Shown: positions 11,160-22,030, counted from the stretch's first letter. The stretch: DNA of 64,000 nucleotides from Orthosia cruda (GCA_964057195.1 OZ059831.1:11744074-11808073), one strand, 5' to 3'. The notes: a model not told the origin generated them from the sequence alone. Numbers and translations are program-made.

Positions 11160-11745
11160 CTTTTATCTCTTGCTAGAAACTCACTGTTTGACACTGTTTC
11201 ACACAAATATAAAGAGCTTCATTCAATTCTATACTAGTTAACCATACAGGTAAGTTATGGTCATGTACATGTTTCAACTTTTTGATAAATCTTTTACAAT
11301 ATGCTACAACTCGAACTAATTTACGAAGAGAAGAGAACTTGGTCCACAACTGGAATTCATCATTCTGCATAATATGCATAATAAACTTTATTTGTCTTTA
11401 TACATATACTAATAAACTTTTTTTGTCTTTTCTTCTAAATTTTTTGTCCGGTATTTCAATTTTATCATAAGTTTCAGTTCTATGTTTCAACCATAATGGT
11501 CCTGTTTTCCACAGTTCCAACATCGGTAACTCAGACGGGTTAATTCCCCGCGACGCACAATCTGCTGGGTTGTCAGGAGGTAATACGTGTGACTATTGAT
11601 TCCTGTCCAATATATTTAAAATCTCCGACACCCGATTAGTTATAAACGTTTTCCAACGAGTTGGGTGGCTACTTAACCAAGCCAGTACCACGGTTGAGTC
11701 GGTCCAAGCACGTAGGCACAGATAATATAATACTAGCATACAGAT
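11160..11745 (-). pseudogene. BEL/Pao 1 pol segment between RNase H and integrase
   Basis: In shifting frames the minus strand reads V-V-L-A-W-L-S-S-H-P-T-R-W-K-T-F (near 11690-11640), L-P-P-D-N-P-A-D-C-A-S-R-G (near 11580-11540) and a segment ending near 11179 that includes F-S-S-L-R-K-L-V-R-V-V-A-Y. These are the conserved blocks that link RNase H to integrase in BEL/Pao polyproteins. Stops and frameshifts break it several times. Confidence 0.7.
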
Positions 11746-11749
11746 GCCT

Positions 11750-12285
11750 CATCCCATACAAAGAAACCGTGCCGACGTAACTAGCGTTTTTCATCTGATT
11801 AAACTTGTTATTTTTGTAAGTACATCAATCGAGATCGATCCCGTTTCACGGCAATAGATGGTGTTAGCAGCGACTTGCAAGTAAAAGGGTTCACTAGGTT
11901 CGTGAATATTTTTTCTTTAAATACAGTGACGGTTCGTTTTATAGTATTTTTTTGCACGTTTTTACAGGTTTTTTGCACCAAAATGTGTTACAATGCAAAT
12001 TTTAACAATCGAGTGGAATGCCTCAGAAATTTAAAAATGCGCCATCTATTGGCATCAATTTTAAATTATCCGTTCAAATAATCGTTGAAATATGACTACA
12101 GAGCCCAATATTCCATAATTTTGTACTTAGGAGAGTTGATTAAACAAGTACAATTTTTATGTTCAATGCCAGAAAATGTTAATTTTACACACAATTCTAT
12201 TGAATTGTGTGTACATGTCGCGCCATCTAGTGAGATTTATTTTAACCAAATTTTCTTTCTTAGCAATGAGACTCCGTGACGTAGG
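11750..12285. other. insertion of unknown type within BEL/Pao 1
   Basis: The BEL coding sequence is interrupted here by about 0.5 kb of AT-rich non-coding DNA. GCGCCATCTA occurs twice on the plus strand (about 12041 and 12221). Boundaries are approximate and no clear terminal repeats or duplication were found, so it could be a small non-autonomous DNA element or a replaced segment. Confidence 0.4.
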
Positions 12286-12289
12286 CTAA

Positions 12290-13662
12290 TTTTTGGAAGG
12301 TTCAACACCACTGAGACTTCCTGTAACAATTTCGCTACTAAGACAGCTCCACACAACTCAAGTTGGGATGGATAATTGCTTAATTGGAGCTACTTTGGTT
12401 TTGGAAGTTACCAAATGCACGTAAACGTTTCCCGAGTCATCAACAACACGTATATAGACCACAGCAGCATAAGCCATACTAGATGCGTCGCTAAACCCAT
12501 GAAGTTCCATGGTGCTGTTTTCCTTGAAATTAATCCATCGTGGGAGTCGAAATTTGGTAAGTTCAACAAGTTCTGCACGGTAAGTAATCCATTCATTTAA
12601 TAGTGTAGGTGGTAGTTTATCATCCCATTCTATTCCCGCAAGCCATAAATTTTGAATCATGGTTTTAGCTTTTATGATTGCTGGTAATATCCAACCCATT
12701 GGGTCAAACAGCTTAGCAATATCAGAGATTACTTTTCTTTTTGTTACAGGTTCCGAGATTGGTGGTAGTTGAACGGAGTACTCAAAGTCATCGGTTCGTC
12801 GATTCCAGGTAAGTCCTAATATTTTTATTGTTTCACTTTCTTTCAGTTCCAAGTTGCTTATTATTACTCTCCTGTCTTCGCAAATTTCCTTATGTGATTG
12901 ATCATCATTGCTTGCCCATTTTTGTAGTTCAAAACCTCCTATGCTTAGTAGTTTAGTCATTTCTGAGAATATTTGTTTTCCTTCTGATACACTTTTACAT
13001 CCAGTAATCAAATCGTCCATGTAAAAATCCTGTAATACTCTTTCAGCAGTCCCAAACATTACTCTTACTAAACGCAAGTGTTGTATATATTTTGAAGAGT
13101 CAGATCTCCATACTACACGCTGATAATCTGCATCTTGGTCAGTCACCTTCACCTGTCGATACATCTTTACGATGTCAGCTACCAAGCAAACAGGGTGAAG
13201 CCTCCACTTCATAAGAATGTGCCTAAGATCATCTTGTAAAGTCAGACCTACCATAAGATTACTGTTCAGTGAAACACCATTGTTATCGCGACTAGAAGCA
13301 TTAAATACGATCCAGAATTTGGTGGTGGTTCTATCATCTCTCACTACTTCATGATAAGGTAAGTAAACTGCTTCTGGATTATAATTTTTTTTTGAAGGTA
13401 TCATTTGCATATGACGGAGCTTTAAATATTCTATAAAAACATCTGTGTATTTAGTTTTTAACTCGGGTGACTTTAAGAAACGTTTTTCTAAGGATAGTAA
13501 TCTTTTTATAGCAATATCGCGTGAATTGCCATGTTTACAGCTCGGATCCTTATCTTTAAAAGGTAATTTTACAATGTACCTACCAGAATTATCGCGTTTT
13601 GTGGTTTCCTCAAAGATTTCTTCGCAACGTTTTTCTTCCGGAGTGAATTGATTTTTGCTCAA
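12290..13662 (-). pseudogene. BEL/Pao 1 reverse transcriptase and RNase H
   Basis: A frame of 434 codons is open from 13662 to 12358 on the minus strand, and the RNase H reading continues recognisably to about 12290. Blocks seen: Y-L-P-Y-H-E-V-V-R (substrate-binding region), F-N-A-S-S-R-D-N-N-G-V-S-L-N, L-V-A-D-I-V-K-M-Y-R-Q (first catalytic Asp) and F-Y-M-D-D at 13012-13026 (second and third). The L-G-L-T-W-N block follows, then an RNase H start with G-F-S-D-A-S. Between M-F-G-T-A and the Y-M-D-D block the protein is about 40-60 residues shorter than BEL relatives, so an in-frame internal deletion has removed part of the palm. The enzyme is therefore probably dead even where the frame is open. 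Confidence 0.85.
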
Positions 13663-13710
13663 ATTGAAGTTATCAGACTCGAGCTCCCAAAATTGTTTAA
13701 AATTAAAATC

Positions 13711-14481
13711 CTAATTGCAAATGTTAGTATGCATAGTGATTATAGTACTATTGCAGCTCATAGTAATGGTTTCACTATCACCACCCACTTTGCCAGATAA
13801 AATCCAACCCAGCTTGGTGTTCTGTGCTATCGTGGTTCCTGGTGGACCTCTCATCAATTCTTCAGTTATAATTTGACAATAGACTTCTGCACCAAGCAAT
13901 AAATTGATTTTATTTGGCACGTTAAACTTCGGATCTGCCAACTTCATAACTGGTAAGTTGGGCCACAGCTGAACGACAATTTTTCTTTCAGGGAGAAATG
14001 AAGTTAATTTCCGAAGAACGTATGTTTTGACTTTTATAGTAAAGTTAGGATCCTGGAGAGATTGTAGTTTAACAAAAACCACATGTTTACAATCGAGTGA
14101 AGCGTTGTCTTCACCCCCCACTCCTGATATAACACTGTTGCATTTAATTATTTTAAGCCCAAGTAATTGGACTGCAGACTCCGTTATAAAGGATGCCTGT
14201 GATCCCTGGTCCACTAGAGACCTCAGTGTTATATAAGACCCTGTGTTAGTTTCTGCCTTTACCAAGGCTGTTGCTAATACAACCTGACAATTTGTGTTAG
14301 AAAAACAAGTAGTAATGTTCCTTACCTCGGTCTCGTCTTTTGATGTTGTTGTAGTTTCAACAACATTGGTACTATCAAGTGATTGTTTGTGTGGTTCTTC
14401 TTTATCAGTTGTTTGGTTATTATTATTTGAATGCAGCAACGAATGGTGTTTCTTTTTGCAAATTCCACATCTCGTGGGCAA
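13711..14481 (-). pseudogene. BEL/Pao 1 gag end and aspartic protease
   Basis: The 256-residue frame starts with a C-x-x-C-x4-H-H-x3-H zinc knuckle (C-G-I-C-K-K-K-H-H-S-L-L-H), typical of the gag-pol join in BEL/Pao. A linker rich in Asn, Thr and Ser follows. The aspartic protease has the active-site line S-L-V-D-Q-G-S-Q-A-S-F-I at about residues 88-99 and a G-V-G-G flap-like turn later. Retroviral-type proteases of this kind cut the polyprotein. The frame ends at 13711 with a stop before the reverse transcriptase frame begins at 13662. Confidence 0.8.
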
Positions 14482-14523
14482 CCGCCTCGAACTTACCGTG
14501 TGATTTGTGTCTAAGCAATTAAA

Positions 14524-14816
14524 TCACAAACCTGAATTTTGAACAAAATTACGACGGGCTGACAACTCTTCCTTAGCAAAATCTTTACAATTTCCTATCT
14601 TATGACTGTTATTTGAACAAAAGGTACATAAATCTGGTGTATTCTCATTTGCACTTTTTACAATATGATGTGACTTTGTGGAAGCACTCTTTCCTAGGTT
14701 AGGACATAAAAATTCAAGCGACCTAAATCTGTGCTCAACAAAATCTAAAAAGTCTTTTAATGTAGGCAACTCCTCATCGAATGAAATTTCGTCATATTTC
14801 CGCTTTGTACTTGTGC
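14524..14816 (-). pseudogene. BEL/Pao 1 gag C-terminal fragment
   Basis: About 97 codons read L-P-T-L-K-D-F-L-D-F-V-E followed by a knuckle C-T-F-C-x4-H-K-I-G-N-C. Both are standard for the C-terminal third of BEL/Pao gag, the RNA-binding structural protein. The frame continues upstream without a stop into LINE-D sequence at 14817, creating an accidental chimeric ORF (14937-14524). Everything N-terminal to this point of gag is missing. Confidence 0.75.
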
Positions 14817-15443
14817 TAGAAGAGTGTGCTGTATTGATATAGTGATTATTAAACGCAGTTGCTATTTTCACGGGGTCTGTAAGTACTGTATTGTCAATTA
14901 GGATATTTTCCATATCGTTCTTGAAGTTATTGCCCATAATTTCATCCTTAATTACTTTCCATACCGCTTGGCATTTGTTTTCACTTTTGTTAATAAACTT
15001 GATATTTGCGTTCTTTTTTGAGTTATATATGCATTTCTGTAGAAGTTTTGAGTATTGAATATATTTAATTCTATTTTTATATTTTTATTCTTATAATATT
15101 GATAACGTAAGGACCGTTTCGTCTTACAACTTTTTTTAAGCCCCTTACTTATCCAATTCTGTTTATTTTTATTTTTTGTGTTTACCTTTACCTTTATTTT
15201 TGGAAAGCATAAATTAAAAAACAGGCCTAATGTATCATGAAAAGAACTAAATGCTTTATTTACGTCCTTCTCAGCGTAAATTTCGGACCAAGACATTTTT
15301 TGTAAGCATTCTTTATACTTCTGAATGTTAATAGAGCTGAAAACTCTTCTGTAGGCATAGTAAGTCGCTTGATTTTTTGAAATTTGCCTCACAGGGAAGC
15401 TCAACATTTGTGCTGTGTCGTGGTCGGATAAATGGAGTGGCAT
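14817..15443 (-). pseudogene. LINE-D linker between endonuclease and reverse transcriptase
   Basis: It starts with the S-D-H active-site triplet of the endonuclease. A Lys/Asn-rich linker of about 160 residues follows, ending at a stop near 14952. The next frame carries I-D-N-T-V-L-T-D-P-V-K-I-A-T-A-F-N-N-H-Y, the conserved lead-in to the reverse transcriptase of this LINE group. The sequence is cut at 14817 before the first reverse transcriptase block. Confidence 0.7.
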
Positions 15444-15445
15444 TA

Positions 15446-15990
15446 CTAAACCAATTGCATCAGGAATGTTACTAAGAATATGGTATATACAAGAAGACTT
15501 ACGAGTTGGTTCATCAATGTACAGTTTAACATTATAATTGTATCTAGATCTTGTAACTGATTTGTAATATTGCCTCTTTTAAGAGTGTTAATGTTAAAGT
15601 CACCTGTTAGAACTACGTTTGTTTTCGAGTTGTATTTTTGGAATACCTGGCACAAAAGACTGTTTAATTTGATTAAGAATTGGGTGGGGTCGGATTGAGG
15701 TGTCCTATAAATACATATAATTATCAACTTATGACAGGTAAGTTCTATGCCACATACTTTGAACGTTTTTTGTATTGCATGGTTATATACAAACGGTAGA
15801 ACCCCGTAGACAAGGTCACGTCTAACGAAAATGCAAGACCCGCCTCTTTGTTTTTCCCTAGAGAAACTGGCAGCCATTTCGTAATCATGAAGCTGAACAT
15901 AAGTTTCATAGCCTTTTTTTATAAAGGTTTCGGAAAGGCATATTACATCCGGGCTATTCTGTTCTTCGCGTAGTTCCTGTAAGGTTTAAA
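15446..15990 (-). pseudogene. LINE-D endonuclease
   Basis: The minus strand reads S-P-D-V-I-C-L-S-E-T near 15940, the catalytic Glu block of the apurinic-type endonuclease. It continues through R-G-G-S-C-I-F-V-R-R-D near 15830 and I-C-I-Y-R-T-P-Q-S near 15710 to the V-L-T-G-D-F-N-I-N motif near 15600. A frameshift just before 15446 separates it from the next segment, which begins P-L-H-L-S-D-H-D (catalytic S-D-H). This enzyme would nick target DNA. The N-terminal part above 15877 is in a separate frame. Confidence 0.8.
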
Positions 15991-16045
15991 ATTCAAGGAG
16001 TTCTTTATTGTATAAGATACTAGCAATATTTTGATGAAGTATTTT

Positions 16046-16199
16046 AAATTTATATGTGACCGATAGTGGACTCTTATGCTCGAAAAAACGTTAAGTTCTT
16101 TTGTGTTACAGGAAAATAATAGGAAACGTGCGGTTGACCATATTATTTACGGCGTGATAGTCAGTGAAATCTGAACATAATAGATTTTAAGAGAAAAAG
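16046..16199. other. spacer between LINE-D and satellite
   Basis: AT-rich, with no recognised feature. Confidence 0.4.
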
Positions 16200-16918
16200 C
16201 ATTGAACAGAAGGGAATGGAATGGAACGGAACGGAATGGAACGGAACGGATTTGAATGGAATTGAACGGAATGGAACGTAATGTAATGGAACGGAATGGA
16301 AAGGAATGGAAAGGAATGGAAAGGAATGGAAAAGAATGGAAAATTATGTAACAGAATGGAACATAATGGGACAGAATGGAACAGAATGTAACAGAATTAA
16401 ATGGAATTAAATATAATGGATCGGAAAGTAATGTAATGAAACGGAATGGATCAGAATGGAACGGAATGTAATGGAATGGAAAGAAATGGAACGGAACGGA
16501 ACAGACTGGTACATAATGGAACGGAATGGAACGGAATGGAACGGAATGGAACGGAATGGAACGGAATGGAACGGAATGGAACGGAATGGAACGGAATGGA
16601 ACGGAATGGAACGGCATGGAACAGAATGGAACGGAATGGAACGGAATGGAACGGAATGGGAAGGAATTTAATGAACTGGAACGGAGTGGAACGGTATGGA
16701 ACGGAAACGAATGGAACGGAACGGAACGGAACGGAACGGAATGGAATGGAGCGGAAAGGAAAAGAACAGAGTGGCACAGAATAGAAAAGAATGGAACAGG
16801 GTGGCTGAGAATGGAACAGGATTGAACGGAATGGAACGGACTGGAACGGAGTGGAATGGAATGGAGCGGACTGGAAAAGAATTGCACAGAATAGCACAGA
16901 ATAAAACAGAATAGAACA
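16200..16918. repeat. GGAAT-type simple satellite, 10-bp dimer unit
   Basis: About 720 bases of tandem pentamers, mostly alternating GGAAT and GGAAC, so the effective period is 10 bases. The core at about 16518-16660 is almost perfect; both flanks are degenerate. Because the period is not a multiple of three but its mutated copies rarely form stops, both strands carry long spurious open frames (up to 293 codons of H-S-V-P-F-R-S type). These are not genes. Confidence 0.95.
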
Positions 16919-17049
16919 GTATCTAACAAAATAAATAGCTCAAAGAAAGATCGAATCACACGAAACATAAAATCAGTCGTAGCACTATATTTACTTGCGT
17001 GCGACGTGACGTGTAATTGGCAATACATTTACATATTTTTAGTTTAAAA

Positions 17050-17210
17050 TAAAGTGATAATAGTAGTTTATGAAACTGTTGCATAATGAGGGGTATTAAA
17101 ACATGAGTGTGTGTTTAAAAACCGAGCCGTAGGCGAGGTTTTTAATAGCTTTCACACGAATGTTTTAATACCTAGTTATGTGCAGTTTCATACACTACTT
17201 TATCTACACT
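17050..17210. repeat. imperfect palindromic (fold-back) element
   Basis: The left half, starting TAGTTTATGAAACTG at 17064, pairs with CAGTTTCATACACTA ending at 17197. The match continues inward through GGTATTAAAACAT at 17091-17103 and its complement at 17160-17172, to a central AAAAACC...GGTTTTT palindrome around 17118-17144. The whole unit would fold into one hairpin. It resembles a short non-autonomous element. Confidence 0.7.
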
Positions 17211-17513
17211 CATAAATTGGGATTGAACCTACTAAATACCTCTTTTTGCATTTTCCATGCCATAAAATCGTGATAGCATTTGTCATAATTATACTTTTCT
17301 CAACTTTGGTGGTAATAAATTACGAGTAAATTCCTTCGCCACATCTAAAATATCGGGCGGAGTCAAATTTTCTTCACATACACACATACATTATCAGACA
17401 TTTTTAAACAATAATTTAAATAACTCATAAAATTCAGTTCAGCAAAACTTGCAAAACGTATGAATGGCGCCAAAACCCAGCACATCACCGCATTAACCGC
17501 GCATGCGCTAAGG

Positions 17514-17748
17514 CTTAGCACGCACTGCGATCTTTATTCGCGCGATTTTTTTTTGCCCATGGAATTGTATGAAGTTGTTCGCATTGCGGTAAAGAAATCG
17601 TGCGGGAATAATACCGCAAGAAATCCGTGTTTTGCCACAGAATCCACCGCACCACGGCGCGAATTTTATTCACCCGAATATTTTGAGCTCTATGAACAGG
17701 TAGAAGGAAATAAAATACGCGCGAATAAAAATCCCAGTGCGTGCTAAG
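17514..17748. mobile_element. MITE-1, 235 bp with terminal inverted repeats
   Basis: CTTAGCACGCACTG at 17514 is matched by CAGTGCGTGCTAAG ending at 17748. The inverted match extends inward about 37 bases through TTTATTCGCGCG with a few mismatches. The inside is non-coding, although a chance 95-codon frame crosses it. No clean target-site duplication is visible, so the superfamily is undecided. Confidence 0.75.
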
Positions 17749-18140
17749 TCTAAAGCAGGCATTGTCATAGACAATTTAAAATTGGAATCAAATCTTTTTA
17801 TAATAGGTACTATAAAATGGCATTACAAAAAAAATATTGATGGAAACTCCTTAGTGATTAACTTCTTGGATTTGTCCTGTATCGTAATAGAAAAAAAATT
17901 GTTTTATAGCATTATTTTGTTAGAGAAATAGTGTTATAATAAGATTCTATTTTTAAATTTCGGTATTGTGTTTATAAAGTATGCCAATATAAACTCGTTT
18001 TGAATTTTATAATTCGAATATTACGATATGAGAGTAGATAAATGTTTTTTACGCTATTATCTAATATGATGACTACAAATTGTAGTATATTTCAATGTTG
18101 TCAAATAGCCTATTAACATCATTTTTCTGACAACGATATA

Positions 18141-18391
18141 TATACAGGATGTTTGGTGTATCGTGTGCCAATTGAAATGGTCGACTGAAGGGGTCGTCTG
18201 CTAGCCTTTCAGATCCCTTAAAACCCCTCGTGCCCTGTGGATTATTTTTTATCGACTTTTTATTGTTTTACTAAAAAGAGACCCAAATTTTATATTCAAA
18301 TACAAATTTATAAAAAATATAAGGCGTAGACTCGGAATTTTAATTTTATTCTTTTATTCTTAATTTTTATTATCACCGAACATCCTGTATA
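18141..18391. mobile_element. MITE-2, 251 bp with 18-bp terminal inverted repeats
   Basis: TATACAGGATGTTTGGTG at 18141-18158 pairs with CACCGAACATCCTGTATA at 18374-18391 (17 of 18 match). The flanks are TA-rich, which fits TA target preference as in Tc1/mariner-like elements, but exact duplication cannot be separated from the repeat. The inside is AT-rich and non-coding. Confidence 0.75.
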
Positions 18392-18904
18392 TACTAACAT
18401 AGTATAAATTATTTAATCAACAATAACTACCCATACATACAATTAAATTAAAAAAACTGACTGACAGACTTTTTGACAAAATTCAATGCTATGAGTTTGA
18501 GTCAACCTTTTGACTACCCACAAATTACTATTTTTGTTTTGAGATATATACATATCTATCGATATAGCCAAGTAGACGCCAACAAAAGTTTATCATGTAT
18601 CAATAGTATAAAAGTACAAATGCACTTCGAGTTATTAGTTTAAAGTTCTGAAACTAACAGTAAACTCGCAAAGTTACATTAAGAGACATCTGAGATATCG
18701 CTCTCGAATTTGAACAAACTATGGCAAAGAAAACAGAAGTCAGGTGCAGGTATATTATACCTATGTAATTTGGAAAATGCCTAATGTTTTTAGAGGTTTC
18801 TTAACATAGAGGACATTTGAGAAAATAACTATGACCATTTACTTCATATGAAATCTCTCATCTTCTTTTGCTTATATGATAAATTAATGATCTTTAAGTC
18901 AGCA

Positions 18905-19085
18905 TGAATACAAAGTGGTGTTGAGAAAATTATTCTGCGAAAAACAGGTACAATGATAAGTAAAAACTTATTTGTTGTAACGAAATAATGACTAATGTGT
19001 GTGAGTAAATGATGACAAGGGGACAATAGAAGCAAAAAACGTGTTGCACCGACTCGAAGTAAAGATAATGATGATGATGATGACT
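18905..19085 (+). mobile_element. LINE-F 3' end fragment
   Basis: In reverse complement this resembles the 3' end of LINE-F at 58850-58960, sharing a CATCATCATC run followed by a GTTGGCGCAGCACGTTTT-like block. It ends in GATGATGATGATG at about 19070-19082. Divergence is considerable. Confidence 0.5.
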
Positions 19086-20035
19086 GTGTCACGAATATGA
19101 ATTATTCCCAATTTGTAGAATGTATAAAATATCCTCAATTTTCAATTAAATAACCACTTTCATTATCATCAATTTGAAAAGGGAAAAAGTTTAGGTGTGT
19201 ATGTGTACAATCATCAATTTCACGCTGTTGTTACAAATTCACCAACACCGTTCAAGAAACCACACACGCTTATTACCATTTACCAATAATATCCTTCTAG
19301 AGAAAATATTCCCTACACGCACGTCAGTTAGAAGAATATTGATAGAAATTTAATTTACCAAAGTCAATCCTCTGGAGCTTGTATGAACTCACACTAGTCG
19401 ATATGAAATATGGACTTCGAGTTGCATTAGTAGACTTATGTGACATTAACGATAAAGATAGACTTAACGTACGTGTGGTTAAAATAGAATTGGGTCGTTC
19501 TGAAAGCAGGTTTCGTTAAATGTGGGTAAAAGTTTAAGATAATTCGCGGCTGGTAAATGAAGCTTGAAGTTTCAGAAAACTACAAATTTATTTTGGTAAT
19601 AATCTCACATACCCTATCTTACTTTTAAAAGCCCTTATAACTACTTGTGGCTGGGGAAAGCAGAGACTTTTGGATTAGGTATCTACGAAAGTAGTACTAG
19701 TGATCAAGATAGTCGCATTGTAAATACCTTCTTATTGCTCAACCTGGTTAACCGACTAAAAACCTTCGCCAAAGTCATAATTTCATCAACTATTTAAGAC
19801 TTGAGCCGTGATGTCTTAGTAATCACTAGTGCGACTTAGGACGAGACTTACCGTGGATAAGAACCTGCCATGATTCGAAGCCATAACCTACAACTCGTTT
19901 TGCCACTCTACCACTGCTCGAAAAAAGGTGAAGGAACCTTCGTGTGAAAACCGCCATGTCTTAGAACCAAAAATTCAAAGATATCTTACATCCATCAAGC
20001 CACACTGAACCCACGTCTTAGTCCATTTTACAGAG
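19086..20035. other. unassigned spacer
   Basis: AT-rich, with no recognised gene or repeat. Confidence 0.5.
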
Positions 20036-20039
20036 AGTA

Positions 20040-20290
20040 ATTATTTATTTATTAGTTTATCCTCGCACTGGAACGCCTTACAGCAATTACACCAATGGAG
20101 CACAATCTTATAATAAACTCACTATAAGTCCAGGTTTCCTCACGATGTTATCCTTCACCGTTGTCAACGATGTCCAAGATTAACTAAGAAAGTACATATG
20201 AATTGAAAATATTCATTGGTACTTGCCCAGATTTGAACCCACGACCTCAAGCATTAGAGCATTATGCTTATTCTATTTCAAGACCACAAA
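20040..20290 (-). mobile_element. tRNA-like SINE or SINE-derived fragment
   Basis: On the minus strand the stretch near 20245-20222 reads GTCGTGGGTTCAAATCTGGG, which fits a tRNA T-arm/B-box (GGTTCRANNCY). A body with GGTGAAGGATAACATCGTGAGGAAACC (about 20160-20134) and an AT-rich end near 20045 follow. I recall closely similar repeats in Lepidoptera. The A-box side above 20250 is not convincing, so the 5' end may be truncated. Confidence 0.5.
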
Positions 20291-21773
20291 AAGCCAAAAT
20301 GAATGCTATATGTTCATTTTATAAAACTACTCCCCACTAAATGAGCCTCTACTTCCTGACTGTTGTTTCATCGCGCTGTTAGTTTTTCATTAGTGCTTAT
20401 CCGTCTACACTTCACAGCGGCAATGGACGGCCAATCAAGAGGGAAATGGCTGTTCAACATTTATTTTATTTATTTATTTTTTATTTATTTATTTAACCAT
20501 TTATGCACACACACATAATATACAGACAAGAAGAAGAAACAGAAAAATAGGTACATAGGTGATGCTTATTTCTATAGAAATCTCTTCCAGCACACCTGCG
20601 AAAGGAAAGATGAAAAAATAGAGATGTAGACATAGTGTGTAGAGTTGAAAAATAATTAACACAAAACGATTCATAACTAAGTAATAGCTGATAAACAATA
20701 CTGATTACAAATTAAATATACTGTCATATAGACATACATACATAATTGTAAAATAAATATTAAAGCAATACATACTAATACCTATATATATATATAAAAG
20801 ATAAACATTCATTTTTTTGGAACCGTGTTGCCTCGTGAACGGGTTAGATAAAGGTGTACGGGTGTTTTTATTCCATTTTGGTACCTCCTTGACCTTTTGT
20901 TTAAGCGACCATAGAGTAAGCACCGGTTTTTAAATTGAGGATTTGAAGTAAAAAAAAGTGTAAAACCCTAATTTAATGCCAACATTTTAAATATTTTCGG
21001 TCTATAGTAGAATTCTCAAAGTCCAATTTTTCATTCAGAGATTGGAATTTAGATACAATGCGGTCTTTTTGGTTCTATTTTGAGACTGGAATATATATTT
21101 AACTAATATAAAAATAATGTATTTTCGCTTTACCGTATCTCAAAAGGAAAAAGGGAATCCATTATAACCCATCACTTCGGTGTCCGACTGTCTATCTGTC
21201 TGTCAAGCCAATTTTCTCAGGAACACGAGGAAGTATTAAGTTGAAATTAGTGTCAAATATGGAGGTCAACGGTCTCTTGGAGCTGAAAAAAAATAAGCTT
21301 GTAAGTCAGTGCAATAAAAAAATTAAACGAGCCCGTTACCACCCCAGTGCAGAGCAAAGGTCTCTTTCATACAGAATAGGCACGAGCTGTAGAGAAATAT
21401 TCGAACTCGGCCAGTTTTTTGTAGTTATTCAATTAACATAATGCAAAACGCGCAGGTGGAGCTTGCATCTAACTGAACCTTGTTCGCCCGACTTGAATTA
21501 ATTAAATTGCTTAGGTTGTTAAAGTCAAGAGAATGCTTTCGTACTTATTTGCACCGGTTAGCTCATGTGGGTAAATGTTTTTTCATTTATAGGTACCTTT
21601 ATTCCTTGCGATATTAAATTTTCTTCTTCTTATTCGTTGTCTTCATTACAGAAGGTCGTGCTTGTCTTAGAAAGCTATCACGGAGTCATTGACAAGCCGC
21701 TTCCAAACCACTCTGTCTTCGGCTCTTCTTAGGGCAGTGGTCACCATAAGTGCCTTGATGTGGTCACAACCAG
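20291..21773. other. unassigned spacer
   Basis: AT-rich DNA. The stretch at 21180-21240 (TCTGTCTGTCAAGCC) has the style of a dispersed insect repeat, but no boundaries can be set. No coding motif was seen. Confidence 0.45.
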
Positions 21774-21921
21774 CCTACAATAACCAGTTTTCAGGTTATC
21801 TGGCTATCAGTGGGCTATGTGACCAATGTAGTACTCTTTGGTAGCAGATCGTGGAGAGTCTGGTTTGATGTTCAACTCGTCAAAAATGGACTTATTTCTT
21901 TGTTTTGCTGTCTATGGTATG
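21774..21921 (+). repeat. direct repeat block, left copy
   Basis: A block beginning CCTACAATAACCAG recurs in the same orientation at 24504-24657 with a few substitutions and one small indel. The right copy abuts the inner edge of the right arm of the fold-back element; this left copy lies about 130 bases outside the left arm. Function unknown. Confidence 0.75.
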
Positions 21922-21959
21922 CGGCACTTTATCCTCTAGCACAACAGTTCGATATCTCT

Positions 21960-22030
21960 TCTTATTCTTAATTCTTTATTGTACACAAAAAAACAATTAC
22001 ATATACAACATGAGCATGTCTCTTCCTGTA
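21960..22030 (-). mobile_element. short LINE-like 3' tail fragment
   Basis: TTCTTTATTGTACAC on the plus strand resembles the reverse complement of common LINE 3' ends (the same words occur at 30275-30290). It is very short and assigned by similarity of style only. Confidence 0.35.

Larger units (their letters stand above)
9464..14816 (-). mobile_element. BEL/Pao LTR retrotransposon 1, decayed
   Basis: On the minus strand the order is gag C-terminus (zinc knuckles), protease, reverse transcriptase, RNase H, integrase, then a candidate 3' LTR. This is the BEL/Pao pol order. The coding parts carry frameshifts, one internal deletion in the reverse transcriptase and an insertion of about 0.5 kb in the pol region between RNase H and integrase. 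The gag N-terminus and 5' LTR are missing, replaced at 14816/14817 by LINE-D sequence. The family is inferred from the D-Q-G-S-Q protease, Y-M-D-D and the integrase H-F-G-G-W-E signature. Confidence 0.88.
14817..16045 (-). mobile_element. LINE-D, non-LTR retrotransposon lacking its 3' half
   Basis: The endonuclease domain and linker of a Jockey/CR1-like LINE lie on the minus strand. The 5' edge is near 16045 and the 3' edge is the junction with BEL gag at 14817. The reverse transcriptase and 3' UTR are absent. LINEs insert 3' end first, so loss of the 3' half implies a later deletion or a breaking insertion. Confidence 0.75.

Noticed and set aside
16147..17028. Long open frames (up to 293 codons) on both strands
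   Set aside because: They are translations of the GGAAT/GGAAC satellite; the residue pattern simply repeats the 10-base unit.
17460..17747. 95-codon open stretch
   Set aside because: It runs through MITE-1 including its terminal repeats and has no protein motif.
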